Positions 1 to 7,678 of a stretch of DNA of 64,000 bases are shown piece after piece (position 1 is the stretch's first letter; every line of letters starts with the position of its first letter). Source of the stretch: a virus; IMG/VR virus record IMGVR_UViG_3300029267_005544, positions 1 to 64,000 of that record. One strand, 5' to 3'. Below the pieces are notes generated by a model that ran no database searches, was not told the DNA's origin, and saw only the letters and a program-made list of their open reading frames with translations. Made by a program: the position numbers and the translations under genes.

Positions 1-180
1 GACTGTTGCTATCTGACTGTGCCCATTACGCTCAGAGCCAAGACAGATAGAAACAGCCGGTTCATTACCATCAAACTTCTCAATTATTAATGGATAATGA
101 GCACAACTTCTGATTCTTTTTTTGCGGCGATCTAATAATATTACACCGCATTTATTGCATCGAATAACGTTATCTGGCAT
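1..180 (-). CDS. small CxxC protein, 3' end outside window
   Basis: An ATG (CAT at 178-180) opens a frame that stays open for 60 codons to the left edge, so the C-terminus is missing. A ribosome binding site AAGGA lies just upstream on the minus strand. The N-terminus carries a CNKC pair near residues 8-11 followed by a basic stretch DRRKKRIR, suggesting half of a zinc-binding knuckle. The function is not recognised. It is first after the gene at 182-520 in a tightly packed minus-strand operon. Confidence 0.6.
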   Translation of the reverse strand, partial: MPDNVIRCNKCGVILLDRRKKRIRSCAHYPLIIEKFDGNEPAVSICLGSERNGHSQIATV

Positions 181-181
181 A

Positions 182-520
182 TTAATCCTTATTTATTTGT
201 TTCCATTCATTTGCATGATCAACGAGAATTTCCTCTGAAACAAGCAGATGTTTTCCCATATTAACCTGGGAAACAATTTTGTCACATATATTAATTGCTG
301 TTTTTGCCTTTTTATCAAGTGTTTTTGCACCAGCCAAAAAAGCTAATTCAAGACGATTACGCAGATATTGCCCATTAGCAATACCTGCGCATGCTTTTTT
401 TCCTTCTGCAGACTTAAGCCATGAATCGCGCGCTTTTGCAAGAGTACTTTTATCAGGCCTGGAGACCACATTTTCCTTCATTGTTATTGCATAGTTTTCT
501 GATAAGTTTTCCATTATCAA
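182..520 (-). CDS. hypothetical phage protein
   Basis: This is a 112-aa soluble, Lys/Ala-rich and probably helical protein with no recognised family. The TTG at 520 is 8 nt from a GGAGAAAG site (529-536), whereas the ATG at 514 is 14 nt away, so the TTG start is favoured. It overlaps the 3' end of the gene at 453-893 by 68 bp in another frame, which suggests translational coupling in the same minus-strand operon. Confidence 0.6.
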   Translation of the reverse strand: MIMENLSENYAITMKENVVSRPDKSTLAKARDSWLKSAEGKKACAGIANGQYLRNRLELAFLAGAKTLDKKAKTAINICDKIVSQVNMGKHLLVSEEILVDHANEWKQINKD

Positions 521-893
521 TACTCAATCTTTCTCCAACAAGGTCGTATTTCACTTCCAAGGTTGTACACAAAATGCTTTTACGTGCCTGAACTTTATCA
601 AGAGCTTTGTTAAGTTTATTTTGCTCAAGCTTAAGCCGCTCAATTTCTGCTATGATTGAATTCCAATCATCAAGCTCATTCATATCAAGATCAGCAATAA
701 CTTCGGTTTTGTTATCAGGACACATCTCACATATTTTATCACGAATCGATGCAGGTATAAGGTTCATTGGTATTAAAGCTCCTTTTAATTTACCTGTGTC
801 TCCGATTAACCTGTTTAGCATTTCGCCAAGCGAACCTGTTGAATCATCATTTTCGTCTGGAGGTAAGTTTTTTTCATTGTCATTATCACTCAT
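453..893 (-). CDS. hypothetical acidic coiled-coil protein
   Basis: The protein is 146 aa with an ATG start and a strong AAGGAG site at about 897-903. The N-terminal 25 residues are acidic and disordered (Asp/Asn/Glu-rich). Residues 85-125 form a heptad-like helix (IAEIERLKLEQNKLNKALD), so a coiled coil is likely. Two Cys near residue 55-58 do not make a complete zinc knuckle. The function is not recognised. It is co-oriented and overlaps its downstream neighbour. Confidence 0.65.
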   Translation of the reverse strand: MSDNDNEKNLPPDENDDSTGSLGEMLNRLIGDTGKLKGALIPMNLIPASIRDKICEMCPDNKTEVIADLDMNELDDWNSIIAEIERLKLEQNKLNKALDKVQARKSILCTTLEVKYDLVGERLSIDNGKLIRKLCNNNEGKCGLQA

Positions 894-908
894 AATAACT
901 CCTTAAAA

Positions 909-1248
909 TTAGATTAACATTTTACCTATAGCCTCAACTATAGCTATGAATAATATATGGATTATATTATCCATTAATATTAAAGACCACGGTGAACATA
1001 CACCGGTAGCAAACTCTTCACTACCTGTCTTTTTCATAAACCACAATATTAATTGTGTACTATCCTGCAAATAATGCTGTAGGCCAATTAATACAATCTG
1101 CCACCAAGCAAAATCTGTGAAAAAAAACACAGCTGAATATGTTAAAGCATGAACAAATGCTGGAAAAAACTTTTTTTTTCTTATTAAGCGCCATCCAGTC
1201 ATTTTGGAGAATATAATCCCCAATTAAATGCGCATAAATCCAGTGCAT
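909..1248 (-). CDS. DUF3307-like membrane protein, reading frame split at an A9 tract
   Basis: Two overlapping minus-strand frames together make one DUF3307-type phage membrane protein. The first frame (from ATG at 1248) gives the diagnostic start HLIGDYILQNDWMALNK. The second (in frame from 1223 to 909) continues with FFPAFVHALTYS, Trp-rich membrane helices and the C-terminus. The frames meet at a run of nine A (1171-1179, minus strand). Skipping one nucleotide there restores a continuous protein of about 112 aa. It could be a sequencing error, a real loss-of-function indel, or programmed polymerase slippage. The family role is unknown; members are small integral membrane proteins. Confidence 0.72.
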
Positions 1249-1249
1249 T

Positions 1250-1456
1250 TTATTCCCTTTCTATAGTCCAGTATGCTTCATCTTTTTTACGATTTTTACC
1301 TTGCAATCCACCACCCTCTCTGCCAACATATTTCGGTTTAGCAGTCAACAGTTTGGGAACAATATGAGATACAGCGGTGAGAAACAGCCTTACCTGTTCT
1401 TTCATTGTATTAGCATACAGATTAATCACAATCTTTGCAGGCTTTGAATACCCCAT
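1250..1456 (-). CDS. hypothetical basic small protein
   Basis: The protein is 68 aa from ATG at 1456, which follows a GGAG site with short spacing. The frame is open upstream to a TTG at 1525 but no good ribosome binding site supports that start. The middle is hydrophobic and the C-terminus is basic with GREGGGLQGKNRKK. No family is recognised. It ends 1 nt before the DUF3307-like gene, consistent with one operon. Confidence 0.5.
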   Translation of the reverse strand: MGYSKPAKIVINLYANTMKEQVRLFLTAVSHIVPKLLTAKPKYVGREGGGLQGKNRKKDEAYWTIERE

Positions 1457-1568
1457 TCTTCTCCGTTTCCGGACAATAAACCTTTGCCCTATATTTTGGA
1501 GGAACCCTCCGTTCTTTGATTTCAATTATTTTACAACCGATATCCGCAAAAAATAAGCAGAAATAAAG

Positions 1569-1712
1569 CTACATATCCCATAAGTCATTTTCACTTTCTG
1601 TTTTTGGACTCCAATTACTAAACCATCTAGGGTCGCAACTGTCACATGGATATTGATCTTTATCAGTATCTTCATCTCTACATGTAGAACAATTTTTTTC
1701 TTCATTATTCAT
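1569..1712 (-). CDS. 47-aa zinc-knuckle protein
   Basis: This short gene runs ATG 1712 to TAG 1569. It encodes two Cys pairs, CSTC at residues 8-11 and CDSC at 23-26, spaced like a treble-clef or zinc-ribbon knuckle, followed by an acidic C-terminus. An AGGA site lies about 10 nt upstream of the ATG. It is one of many tiny Cys-pair proteins in this phage. The function is unknown. Confidence 0.6.
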   Translation of the reverse strand: MNNEEKNCSTCRDEDTDKDQYPCDSCDPRWFSNWSPKTESENDLWDM

Positions 1713-1766
1713 ATCTAATAGCATCCTGAAATAGTTATGAAAACAAATGAGTGCTCCAATACTATA

Positions 1767-2024
1767 TTATTCATTAAGCTTTACTTCTTGAGATTTGCGT
1801 GCTCTTGTTGGCACAGCATTACACATACTTTCAGGCCACCCAAGTGCTTTTTTAAGTTTGTTTCCACCTATTGCTGCCTGTTCGCAGTCTTTAACTGATT
1901 CCCCGTATGTTACAACATGCGTTCGCCCCTCAATAGCGTCCCACGTAATTAATATTACCTGTGATTGTTTATAATTACGAGAAATTTCTTTACACACACT
2001 AATAGGAATTCTTTTTATAGACAT
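1767..2024 (-). CDS. conserved phage hypothetical protein
   Basis: This is an 85-aa protein from ATG at 2024, 7 nt from an AGGAGA site. The pattern of a short basic N-terminus, a strand with ILITWDA, THVVTYG, and then DCEQAAIGGNKLKKALGWPE resembles a small conserved family seen in many siphoviruses and myoviruses. I know no function for it. An alternative TTG start at 2030 adds two residues. Confidence 0.6.
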   Translation of the reverse strand: MSIKRIPISVCKEISRNYKQSQVILITWDAIEGRTHVVTYGESVKDCEQAAIGGNKLKKALGWPESMCNAVPTRARKSQEVKLNE

Positions 2025-2102
2025 TAGCAAATCTCCTATAATTTTGATCTTCTCAAGCGTTGGGTATGTTGGGTAAATAAATATATGGATTAATTAATTC
2101 TG

Positions 2103-2264
2103 CTAAAGTTTAATTGTTTCATAATGGTCTGCAAATAAATGGCCGTCCATTGCTTCGTCTGCAGATTCTTCTGTCTGAAATTTTATAGGAATTCCATCTG
2201 ATTCAGATTCAAGAAATCCAATAACACTATTATCCTTTGGCGATCTGAGTATAACATACCACAT
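2103..2264 (-). CDS. hypothetical 53-aa protein
   Basis: A short gene from ATG 2264 to TAG 2103 with an AAGGA site about 9 nt upstream. It has an N-terminal strand (WYVILRSP) and an acidic C-terminal half containing EESADEAMDGH, a typical small alpha/beta phage protein. No family is recognised. It lies in line with its neighbours on the minus strand. Confidence 0.55.
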   Translation of the reverse strand: MWYVILRSPKDNSVIGFLESESDGIPIKFQTEESADEAMDGHLFADHYETIKL

Positions 2265-2284
2265 AGAAAGTTCCTTTATAATTA

Positions 2285-2626
2285 TTATTCCTGATTAATT
2301 TCTTTTTTAACATTTTTAGACTCTATAAGAAAGCTTAATTTATTCATACATCTATTCAAATAATCCAGAATATCAGTAAGAGCAAAGACTTTATCTTCTT
2401 CTCCGTATCCAAAAAATATACCAACATTTGAAGAATCTGGTTTACACGTCTTTATTCCAGCATCTTCCAGTATCGCTGCTGTCTTCTTTACCGAATTGAG
2501 GACTTTCTGTTTATATTCTTCATTTGCGGAGTTTTGTAAAGCTTGATTGTCTGATACTTGGATATCTGCAAAACCATTGATATAAACTATGCAACCGCCA
2601 AGTTCATATTTTTCATGTATACTCAT
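2285..2626 (-). CDS. hypothetical protein
   Basis: A 113-aa soluble protein with ATG start at 2626, immediately after the stop of the 156-aa gene at 2628. It has an N-terminal beta region (GGCIVYINGF) and a helical, Lys-rich remainder. No recognised domain. Minus-strand operon member. Confidence 0.6.
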   Translation of the reverse strand: MSIHEKYELGGCIVYINGFADIQVSDNQALQNSANEEYKQKVLNSVKKTAAILEDAGIKTCKPDSSNVGIFFGYGEEDKVFALTDILDYLNRCMNKLSFLIESKNVKKEINQE

Positions 2627-2627
2627 A

Positions 2628-3098
2628 TTATATCCTATTTACAGGGCTATGTGTTAATTGGGGAATCTGTTTGAAGTTGTTTTTCTTAAGATATTCATAA
2701 TACGTTTCCTGACCATCAAATACATATGGAAGGAAAACTTCACTCGCTTCAACTTGATCCATTTCAATTAATGAAAGTTGAATATCAATCCAATCAGACA
2801 TTATTTTCCATGCTGTGCGCTCTGCTTGTTTTCTAAGCCTCTCTTTATCTTCTTTTGTTTTAGGATGTCTTGATCTATTAGCTAAAAAACGTTTTTCAAC
2901 TTTGTCAACATTGGCCGGTACTTTATATGTCATTGCTTGTCCATTCGATAAAAGAGCAAAACAAAGACCTGCAGTACAACCATTTGCATCGAACCATTTT
3001 GATATACTCGATGCACCATGTATAGCGAGTTTATGTTCAATATTAGATATAGATTGTCTCGCTGAAACGGTTGAAGTATAATTTTTTAAATTAGGCAT
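2628..3098 (-). CDS. conserved phage hypothetical protein
   Basis: The 156-aa product begins NLKNYTSTVSARQSISNIEHKLAIHGA and has the block ERTAWKIMSDWIDIQLSLI followed by EVFLPYVFDGQETYYEYL, each shortened here from a longer conserved layout. These blocks resemble a family very common in tailed phages, usually annotated hypothetical. Length matches that family. ATG start; it overlaps the 111-aa gene by 8 bp. No function is established to my knowledge. Confidence 0.65.
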   Translation of the reverse strand: MPNLKNYTSTVSARQSISNIEHKLAIHGASSISKWFDANGCTAGLCFALLSNGQAMTYKVPANVDKVEKRFLANRSRHPKTKEDKERLRKQAERTAWKIMSDWIDIQLSLIEMDQVEASEVFLPYVFDGQETYYEYLKKNNFKQIPQLTHSPVNRI

Positions 3099-3426
3099 CG
3101 ACTAGCCCGCCTTTAATATGGTTTAAATTTTGGTTTGATTGAACATACATACGGAGATCCTCTGTGTTATTAAAAAACACCCACGATTTCATATCAGATA
3201 TATTAACAACATCAAGCGTTAATGGCAATCCACAAAACCATTCAAAATACTGAATTAAAAAGTCACCATTACCTTCACATGATACTATCATACCTTGGTA
3301 TTTAAAACAACCATCATCATCAAATGTTAAAAAACACTTCTTTACAAGACTGCTGTGCCTGTCATTAGACATTGCGGCGCCGGCACCCCACGCATCTCTT
3401 AATTGTTGAATGTTGTATTTTTTCAT
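3091..3426 (-). CDS. hypothetical protein
   Basis: A 111-aa protein with ATG at 3426 and a GGGAG site upstream (about 3438-3443). Mixed alpha/beta composition with an aromatic central strand (FLIQYFEWFCGLP). No family is recognised. Its 3' end overlaps the next gene by 8 bp, suggesting coupled translation. Confidence 0.6.
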   Translation of the reverse strand: MKKYNIQQLRDAWGAGAAMSNDRHSSLVKKCFLTFDDDGCFKYQGMIVSCEGNGDFLIQYFEWFCGLPLTLDVVNISDMKSWVFFNNTEDLRMYVQSNQNLNHIKGGLVDA

Positions 3427-3466
3427 AACACACCATCTCCCTCAATGAGCTCATATTTGACATGCA

Positions 3467-4632
3467 TTATTGGACCCTCCTCCATCCAGCCTGAGAATCA
3501 CGAAACGGTTTTATACGAAGATTAACATCTTTAAGTTTTTCAAAAAGTTGTTTTGCTTTACGCACATGGGCAAAATCGTCATACTTATCTTCAGGAAATA
3601 ATAAGCTCCGCAACCTTCTTTGTAAACTTTGAAGCTCATCGGGACCGGCTGCGGGTATGAGCGGTGAAATGAATTTTCTTGCCCTTTCACGCTCAAATAC
3701 TGATATCGCTATTGATTCTTCAAGTGAATCATATTTAAATCTCCGACCAACGAATAAAAAGTACGCCCTGGCAGCACCCGTAGCGGTCCCTAAGATTTTG
3801 GGACTACCCCCTTCGTAGTCATAATTTTAAACATTTTTTTATCAAACATGTATTTTTCATTTGATAAAAAGTCAATTAGTGGTGTTGGCATTTGTTGTAT
3901 ACGTCTTGCTCTAATTAACAATGCCTCTTTAAGAGCTTTGCTTATATTATCAGCCTTGTCTTTTTCACCTTGTGTTTCAAAATCGCCCCTTCGTATAATA
4001 GCTTTTTTAATAACACTTAAATGCCGTGACCTATCATTGTCGCATAAATCATAACCATTAATACCCTTATATCCCAGGGCAAGAAACATTGAGTTTCTTA
4101 ACGTCTGTACTTTATTTTGTGGAAGATCGACCATTCCATCATCGGTTTCAAATTTTTTAATTATTTCAAAAATAGCCTCATCAATCAAACCAATTTCTTC
4201 TGCATTTGTTGAACATATAACGAATTTCTTATCAGGAAAATTCGGTATTGTTACTTCAGTCTCCGCGTACCCATCAAATATCATTTTTTCAGCAAGTTTT
4301 AAATCATCTTCAGTAATTTCGATATCATCAAGATCACTATCTTTGTTATTGAATGATTTATTTATTTGGGCAGCAGTTTTTTCTGCATAAGTATCAGTAG
4401 AAGGTTTTGCGTTTTCTGCTCTACTTTTTATCTCAGCAGCCTGTTCGGCAAATGGATCTTTAAAATCCTCTTTCTGCTTTTCCTGGATAGCAGCTGTCTC
4501 TTGTGTTTTGGCATATCCGGAATTTGATTTAGCACCAAGCTCAACAGGTGCTTTTAAATTTTTCTTGTCGAAAACTCCGCCTCCGGGGTGTGGTTGCTCA
4601 CCATCTCTTCTGTTTTGGTTTGTATCACTCAC
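3467..4632 (-). CDS. tail-assembly-chaperone-like protein with programmed -1 frameshift
   Basis: The zero frame runs from GTG 4632 to TAG 3790 (280 aa): about 95 disordered, charged residues, then a helical domain. The codons just before the stop are GTC CCA AAA TCT TAG, so a canonical X XXY YYZ heptamer, C CCA AAA, lies in phase at 3796-3802. A -1 slip enters a frame with no start codon of its own. That frame stays open for 110 codons to TAA at 3467-3469 and is strongly protein-like (FLFVGRRFKYDSLEES, then FERERARKF). The fusion would be about 388 aa. Short and frameshift-extended forms made at a slippery site are the hallmark of phage tail assembly chaperones (G/GT). The function is inferred from this architecture and the nearby tail genes; sequence similarity to a chaperone was not tested. 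Confidence 0.7.
3796..3802 (-). promoter_or_regulatory. -1 ribosomal frameshift slippery heptamer CCCAAAA
   Basis: The minus-strand heptamer is in the correct zero-frame phase (C CCA AAA) and sits one codon before the zero-frame TAG. After slippage the next codons are ATC TTA GGG, which enter the 110-codon open extension. A GC-rich segment immediately downstream (GGGACCGCTACGGGTGCTG) could form the stimulatory structure. Confidence 0.75.
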
Positions 4633-4651
4633 AAAAGCTCCTTTTTTTTAA

Positions 4652-4669
4652 CTATGAGAAATCTCATAG
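4652..4669. promoter_or_regulatory. inverted repeat between divergent transcription units
   Basis: A perfect 7-bp inverted repeat, CTATGAG-AAAT-CTCATAG, lies 20 bp upstream of the minus-strand gene start and about 45 bp upstream of the plus-strand promoter. It may be an operator or an mRNA 5' hairpin. No binding protein can be assigned. Confidence 0.4.
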
Positions 4670-4714
4670 AAAGATAATCTTTTTCATACCTAATTGCAAT
4701 AAAAAAAAATAAAT

Positions 4715-4743
4715 TGTGATTCTCAATAAATATCTGGCATAAC
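4715..4743 (+). promoter_or_regulatory. promoter P1 (TGTGAT-17-CATAAC)
   Basis: The -35 TGTGAT (4715-4720), a 17-nt spacer ending in TGG, and the -10 CATAAC (4738-4743) match the promoter design repeated across the plus-strand block. It would drive the first plus-strand operon (lipase and sulfotransferase). Confidence 0.65.
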
Positions 4744-4782
4744 TATTTTGATGGTAGTATTTATTTTAAAAGGAGAATACAA

Positions 4783-5184
4783 ATGCTTGAATGTTTTATT
4801 AAGTTTATGGATAAAAACAGGTTTGTAAAAAACCTTTTGATTGAATGTGGAGCTCTTACTTTCTGTCCAAAGAGCTATCACCTTGTAAGAACAACGGATG
4901 AACGTTACCTTGAATTCACAGTCGAGCTTGCTCGACAAATTTTCATAGTATGCAGTAAGTTTCAAACAGCCGAAGAACTTGAAAAATATATACGTGAAGT
5001 TGCTGGAAAACACGCAATAAGCTGTGATTTCTGCACTGATAAACCGGAACATATTTCTCATAATTTCGACCATGGGCCATTTGAAGCTGCTAAAATGCAA
5101 TTTGAAAAGGAGATATCTGATGCTGAAATTAAAGGTGAGCAAAAAGATGCTTCTGGACGGCTGGCTTCTGACGAAAGCCAATGA
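4783..5184 (+). CDS. hypothetical protein
   Basis: The 133-aa product starts at ATG 4783 after AAAAGGAG. It is mixed alpha/beta, with a helical segment around residues 45-75 and a Cys pair CDFC near 81-84, which is not a complete zinc site. It is the first gene after promoter P1 and overlaps the lipase-like gene by 65 bp. No family is recognised. Confidence 0.6.
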   Translation: MLECFIKFMDKNRFVKNLLIECGALTFCPKSYHLVRTTDERYLEFTVELARQIFIVCSKFQTAEELEKYIREVAGKHAISCDFCTDKPEHISHNFDHGPFEAAKMQFEKEISDAEIKGEQKDASGRLASDESQ

Positions 5185-5836
5185 CAATCCCAAGCTGATT
5201 GAAAAGGGCCTGGGGAAGAAACCGCGTGCTTACTATTATTTTACCTACGGGAATGATCGCGGCTATATTGCATTCTCTGAATACCAAAAGGGTATTAAGG
5301 TAACAGTATCAGTTGCTGGTTCAGACGACTGGCAGGATTGGGTAGAAAACGCCCATGCAGAATTTGATGGAATGGGGCGACATAAAGGTTTCCGCGAACC
5401 AGCAAAGGTCATCTGGGAAGATATAATCGTTCCGCATGTTAAAGCATGGCGCAACGTTAAATCTATTGAGTTTCGCGGCCACTCTCGAGGTGGTGCGATA
5501 TGTATTGGGATGATGGAGTTGGCAGCTGACGTCCCGAAAGACTATCCATGGGGGCACAATATAACCGGTATTGTATATGGCGCCCCGATGTATGGTGATG
5601 AACGCTGGAAGGTCCGTATTGAATCTGTGGCAAAAGGTTTTCTGCGAGTCGAGGCAAAATACGATATTGTACCGGAGGTTCCGCTCAAGAAATGGGGATA
5701 CGTAAAAGAGTGTCCGGTATTCGAAATCAAACAGAACTGGTTATGGCGTGTCCTTCCTATACGCAGCCATTTATGGTACAAAATGCTAATCAGGGGAATT
5801 AAACAGAAGGTGTTTGACAAATTCAATAATCGATGA
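5120..5836 (+). CDS. class 3 lipase-like alpha/beta hydrolase
   Basis: The 238-aa product has the nucleophile elbow GHSRGG (residues 120-125, Ser122), preceded by a beta strand as in class 3 (fungal-type) lipases. A plausible catalytic Asp is D182 in AKYDIVP and the His is H217 in RSHLWY, in the usual Ser-Asp-His order. The upstream block SVAGSDDWQDW (64-74) resembles the oxyanion/lid region of Lipase_3 proteins. The ATG at 5120 is chosen over an in-frame ATG at 5024 because AAGGAG sits 7 nt upstream. No signal peptide is seen. It may cleave ester bonds in host envelope lipids or polymers; the substrate is unknown. It overlaps the next gene by ATGA. Confidence 0.7.
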   Translation: MLKLKVSKKMLLDGWLLTKANDNPKLIEKGLGKKPRAYYYFTYGNDRGYIAFSEYQKGIKVTVSVAGSDDWQDWVENAHAEFDGMGRHKGFREPAKVIWEDIIVPHVKAWRNVKSIEFRGHSRGGAICIGMMELAADVPKDYPWGHNITGIVYGAPMYGDERWKVRIESVAKGFLRVEAKYDIVPEVPLKKWGYVKECPVFEIKQNWLWRVLPIRSHLWYKMLIRGIKQKVFDKFNNR

Positions 5837-6537
5837 GTTATATATACGTTTATTTACATATGCCAAAAACCGGCGGACAATCTCTTCGCGATAATTTCGC
5901 AAAAGAGATGGGTCTGAATAACTTCATTTATACTGGTGAAAGTTCTACCCCTGGCGACGGAACCGGTCGTTCGGGTAAGTTGAAAAATACACTTAGAATA
6001 ATAATGGGCCATGGTGTAAATCATCATACTCATGAATGTGTTGGTAATCGTCCTGTTAGACATATTACTTTCCTTCGATCTCCAATTGAAAGAATGGTGT
6101 CACATTATAATTATGATATGTGGCACCATTATATTAACAAAGGAAAAAAGCAAATCAGTCTTGATGACTGGTTTAAAGAGCGTCATTATCCAAATTATAT
6201 GGTAAATTATATATATGGTAGATTTATCATGGGTCCGGATATTGATAATGAAAAAAAGAAATTTGATATTGTAATGAAAAAACTTGAGACATTCTGGTTT
6301 GTCGGTATCTATGAAGCCTTTGATGTTATATCGGTGGCAATGGCAAGGCATTTTCATATACGATATAGGAATTTACATAAAAATAAAACATCTGATTATT
6401 CAAATAAAGTTGATATATTAAAATTGAATGGTTATATCATCGAACAATATAATCATTTATTTCAATATGATTATGAATTATATGAATATTGGAAGAATCA
6501 ATTAAGCTTTTCAATTAAAAGGTTAGGGGAAAAATGA
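5833..6537 (+). CDS. PAPS-dependent sulfotransferase family protein
   Basis: The 234-aa product starts with a strand followed by HMPKTGGQSL, the 5'-phosphosulfate-binding loop of sulfotransferases (PKTGG, residues 11-15). It has a second block FLRSPIERMVSHYNY (80-94), the 3'-phosphate-binding motif. This arrangement is typical of the Sulfotransfer_2 (carbohydrate sulfotransferase) family, which moves sulfate from PAPS to sugar hydroxyls. The start overlaps the lipase stop by 4 bp, so the two are translationally coupled and may act together in surface or capsule modification. The 3' half has lower GC than the 5' part. Confidence 0.82.
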   Translation: MSYIYVYLHMPKTGGQSLRDNFAKEMGLNNFIYTGESSTPGDGTGRSGKLKNTLRIIMGHGVNHHTHECVGNRPVRHITFLRSPIERMVSHYNYDMWHHYINKGKKQISLDDWFKERHYPNYMVNYIYGRFIMGPDIDNEKKKFDIVMKKLETFWFVGIYEAFDVISVAMARHFHIRYRNLHKNKTSDYSNKVDILKLNGYIIEQYNHLFQYDYELYEYWKNQLSFSIKRLGEK

Positions 6538-6605
6538 AATCTGCAACATATTTAAAAGTGCTGTTTATACTGTATTTTCTCAATTTATATCACTTGTGTT
6601 CATAA
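6534..6605 (+). CDS. possible 23-aa hydrophobic microprotein
   Basis: An ATG overlapping the sulfotransferase stop (ATGA) begins a 23-codon frame that is almost entirely hydrophobic (LKVLFILYFLNLYHL), as for one membrane helix. A GGGGAAAA purine stretch lies just upstream. It could be a real micro-membrane protein or chance. Confidence 0.35.
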   Translation: MKSATYLKVLFILYFLNLYHLCS

Positions 6606-6631
6606 ATCCAATTAGCTGCATCTGATACATT

Positions 6632-6880
6632 TTGGTTATTTTTTCTTTTCTTATTACAAACGCGATACTTTATATAATCTGGATATTAAAAAGAAGAAAA
6701 GAAGCTCGCTGGCAGTTCGAATGGCGATTGTGGGATATATGGCTTCTTTTAAGGCTAAGAAAGCGATGTTATGAGTGTAATGGAACAAAAGAGAAATGGA
6801 AATATAACCAACCAGGCCCGTGTGGCCTGTGTGATGGAACAGGGTATGTTTCGAGAAATATTCGATATAAATTGAAATAG
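6632..6880 (+). CDS. membrane-anchored zinc-ribbon protein
   Basis: This 82-aa frame starts at TTG 6632 with no clear ribosome binding site, so the start is uncertain. Residues 1-19 form a membrane helix. After a basic stretch comes CYECNGTKE ... CGLCDGTG, a DnaJ-type CxxCxGxG zinc repeat pair. It stops at TAG. It is probably a membrane-tethered small zinc protein of unknown role. Confidence 0.5.
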   Translation: MVIFSFLITNAILYIIWILKRRKEARWQFEWRLWDIWLLLRLRKRCYECNGTKEKWKYNQPGPCGLCDGTGYVSRNIRYKLK

Positions 6881-6927
6881 TAGCTATCATGAAGTAGGTA
6901 AAAATTTTATAAAATTAAGGAGGTAAT

Positions 6928-7227
6928 GTGGCATTGGTAGAATGGGTAGAATGCCCAGATCCAGAACCTGGGTCTTCAGCAAATTTTATTACATCTTGTT
7001 TTTTTGTTAAAAAAAAATCTCCATACTACCCAATAATAGCAATTGATGCTTATAAATCTAAATTACATCCAGGTGCAATCGATATACATATAACACAATG
7101 TGAGTATTGTAATAATGGCTATGAGTTGGATTGGGGTAGAACATGTGTTGAATATAAAGCATGGATTAAAATAGAAAGTGAAGAAATAAAAAAAAGAGCA
7201 ATAGAAAAAATAAAATATATGGAATAA
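6928..7227 (+). CDS. small zinc-knuckle hypothetical protein
   Basis: A 99-aa product starting at GTG 6928, 4-5 nt after an AAGGAGGT site. CEYCNNGYELDWGRTC near residues 58-73 contains a Cys pair plus a third Cys. The N-terminus VEWVECPD resembles that of the 181-aa product at 27493 (NNWVECPNGFC). No function is recognised. Confidence 0.55.
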   Translation: MALVEWVECPDPEPGSSANFITSCFFVKKKSPYYPIIAIDAYKSKLHPGAIDIHITQCEYCNNGYELDWGRTCVEYKAWIKIESEEIKKRAIEKIKYME

Positions 7228-7242
7228 AAATTGGAGTTGCTT

Positions 7243-7344
7243 ATGAATTTTAAGATAGCATTAGAATGGGTAGAAGATCAGTTAAATTTTAAAATAACTG
7301 ATTGGGATGAACGTAAAGTAAGTGTATCGGTAAACGATGTATAA
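7243..7344 (+). CDS. hypothetical 33-aa protein
   Basis: A short frame from ATG 7243 preceded by TTGGAG. Charged and amphipathic (ALEWVEDQLNFKITDWDE). It lies between two genes with no other coding candidate and has its own ribosome binding site. Confidence 0.4.
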   Translation: MNFKIALEWVEDQLNFKITDWDERKVSVSVNDV

Positions 7345-7371
7345 TTAAAATTATAAATAAGGAGAAAATAT

Positions 7372-7599
7372 GTGAAATTTTTTCATTTTGGTTCTAAAAT
7401 AAGCAAAAATTATGCATACGAATTGTCGTTTATGCATATATATCGATGTTTTGATGATGGAATTGATTTTATTAATTTTAATGTAGAATTGAGTATTTTC
7501 AAAGCAGATCACAATCCTACATTTTCAATTCTTTTTGTGTTTTTTAATATTGCCATTATTGATTTTACTATACATAATGTTAACCATTTGAAAGAATGA
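7372..7599 (+). CDS. hypothetical protein
   Basis: A 75-aa frame from GTG 7372 with AAGGAG upstream. Aromatic- and Ile/Asn-rich, ending with a hydrophobic stretch (FSILFVFFNIAIIDF) that could be a strand-rich core or a membrane helix. No family is recognised. Confidence 0.45.
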   Translation: MKFFHFGSKISKNYAYELSFMHIYRCFDDGIDFINFNVELSIFKADHNPTFSILFVFFNIAIIDFTIHNVNHLKE

Positions 7600-7678
7600 G
7601 GAGATGGAAAGTGTGATGGTAGGCCAGGCTCCAATCAACATTGACTCAAAATGAGCATGGGCAACAGAAGGGGGAATT

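Noticed and set aside
4723-5193. 156-aa minus-strand ORF opposite the first plus-strand genes
   Set aside because: It is a shadow of the plus-strand genes at 4783 and 5120, which have ribosome binding sites and recognisable content.
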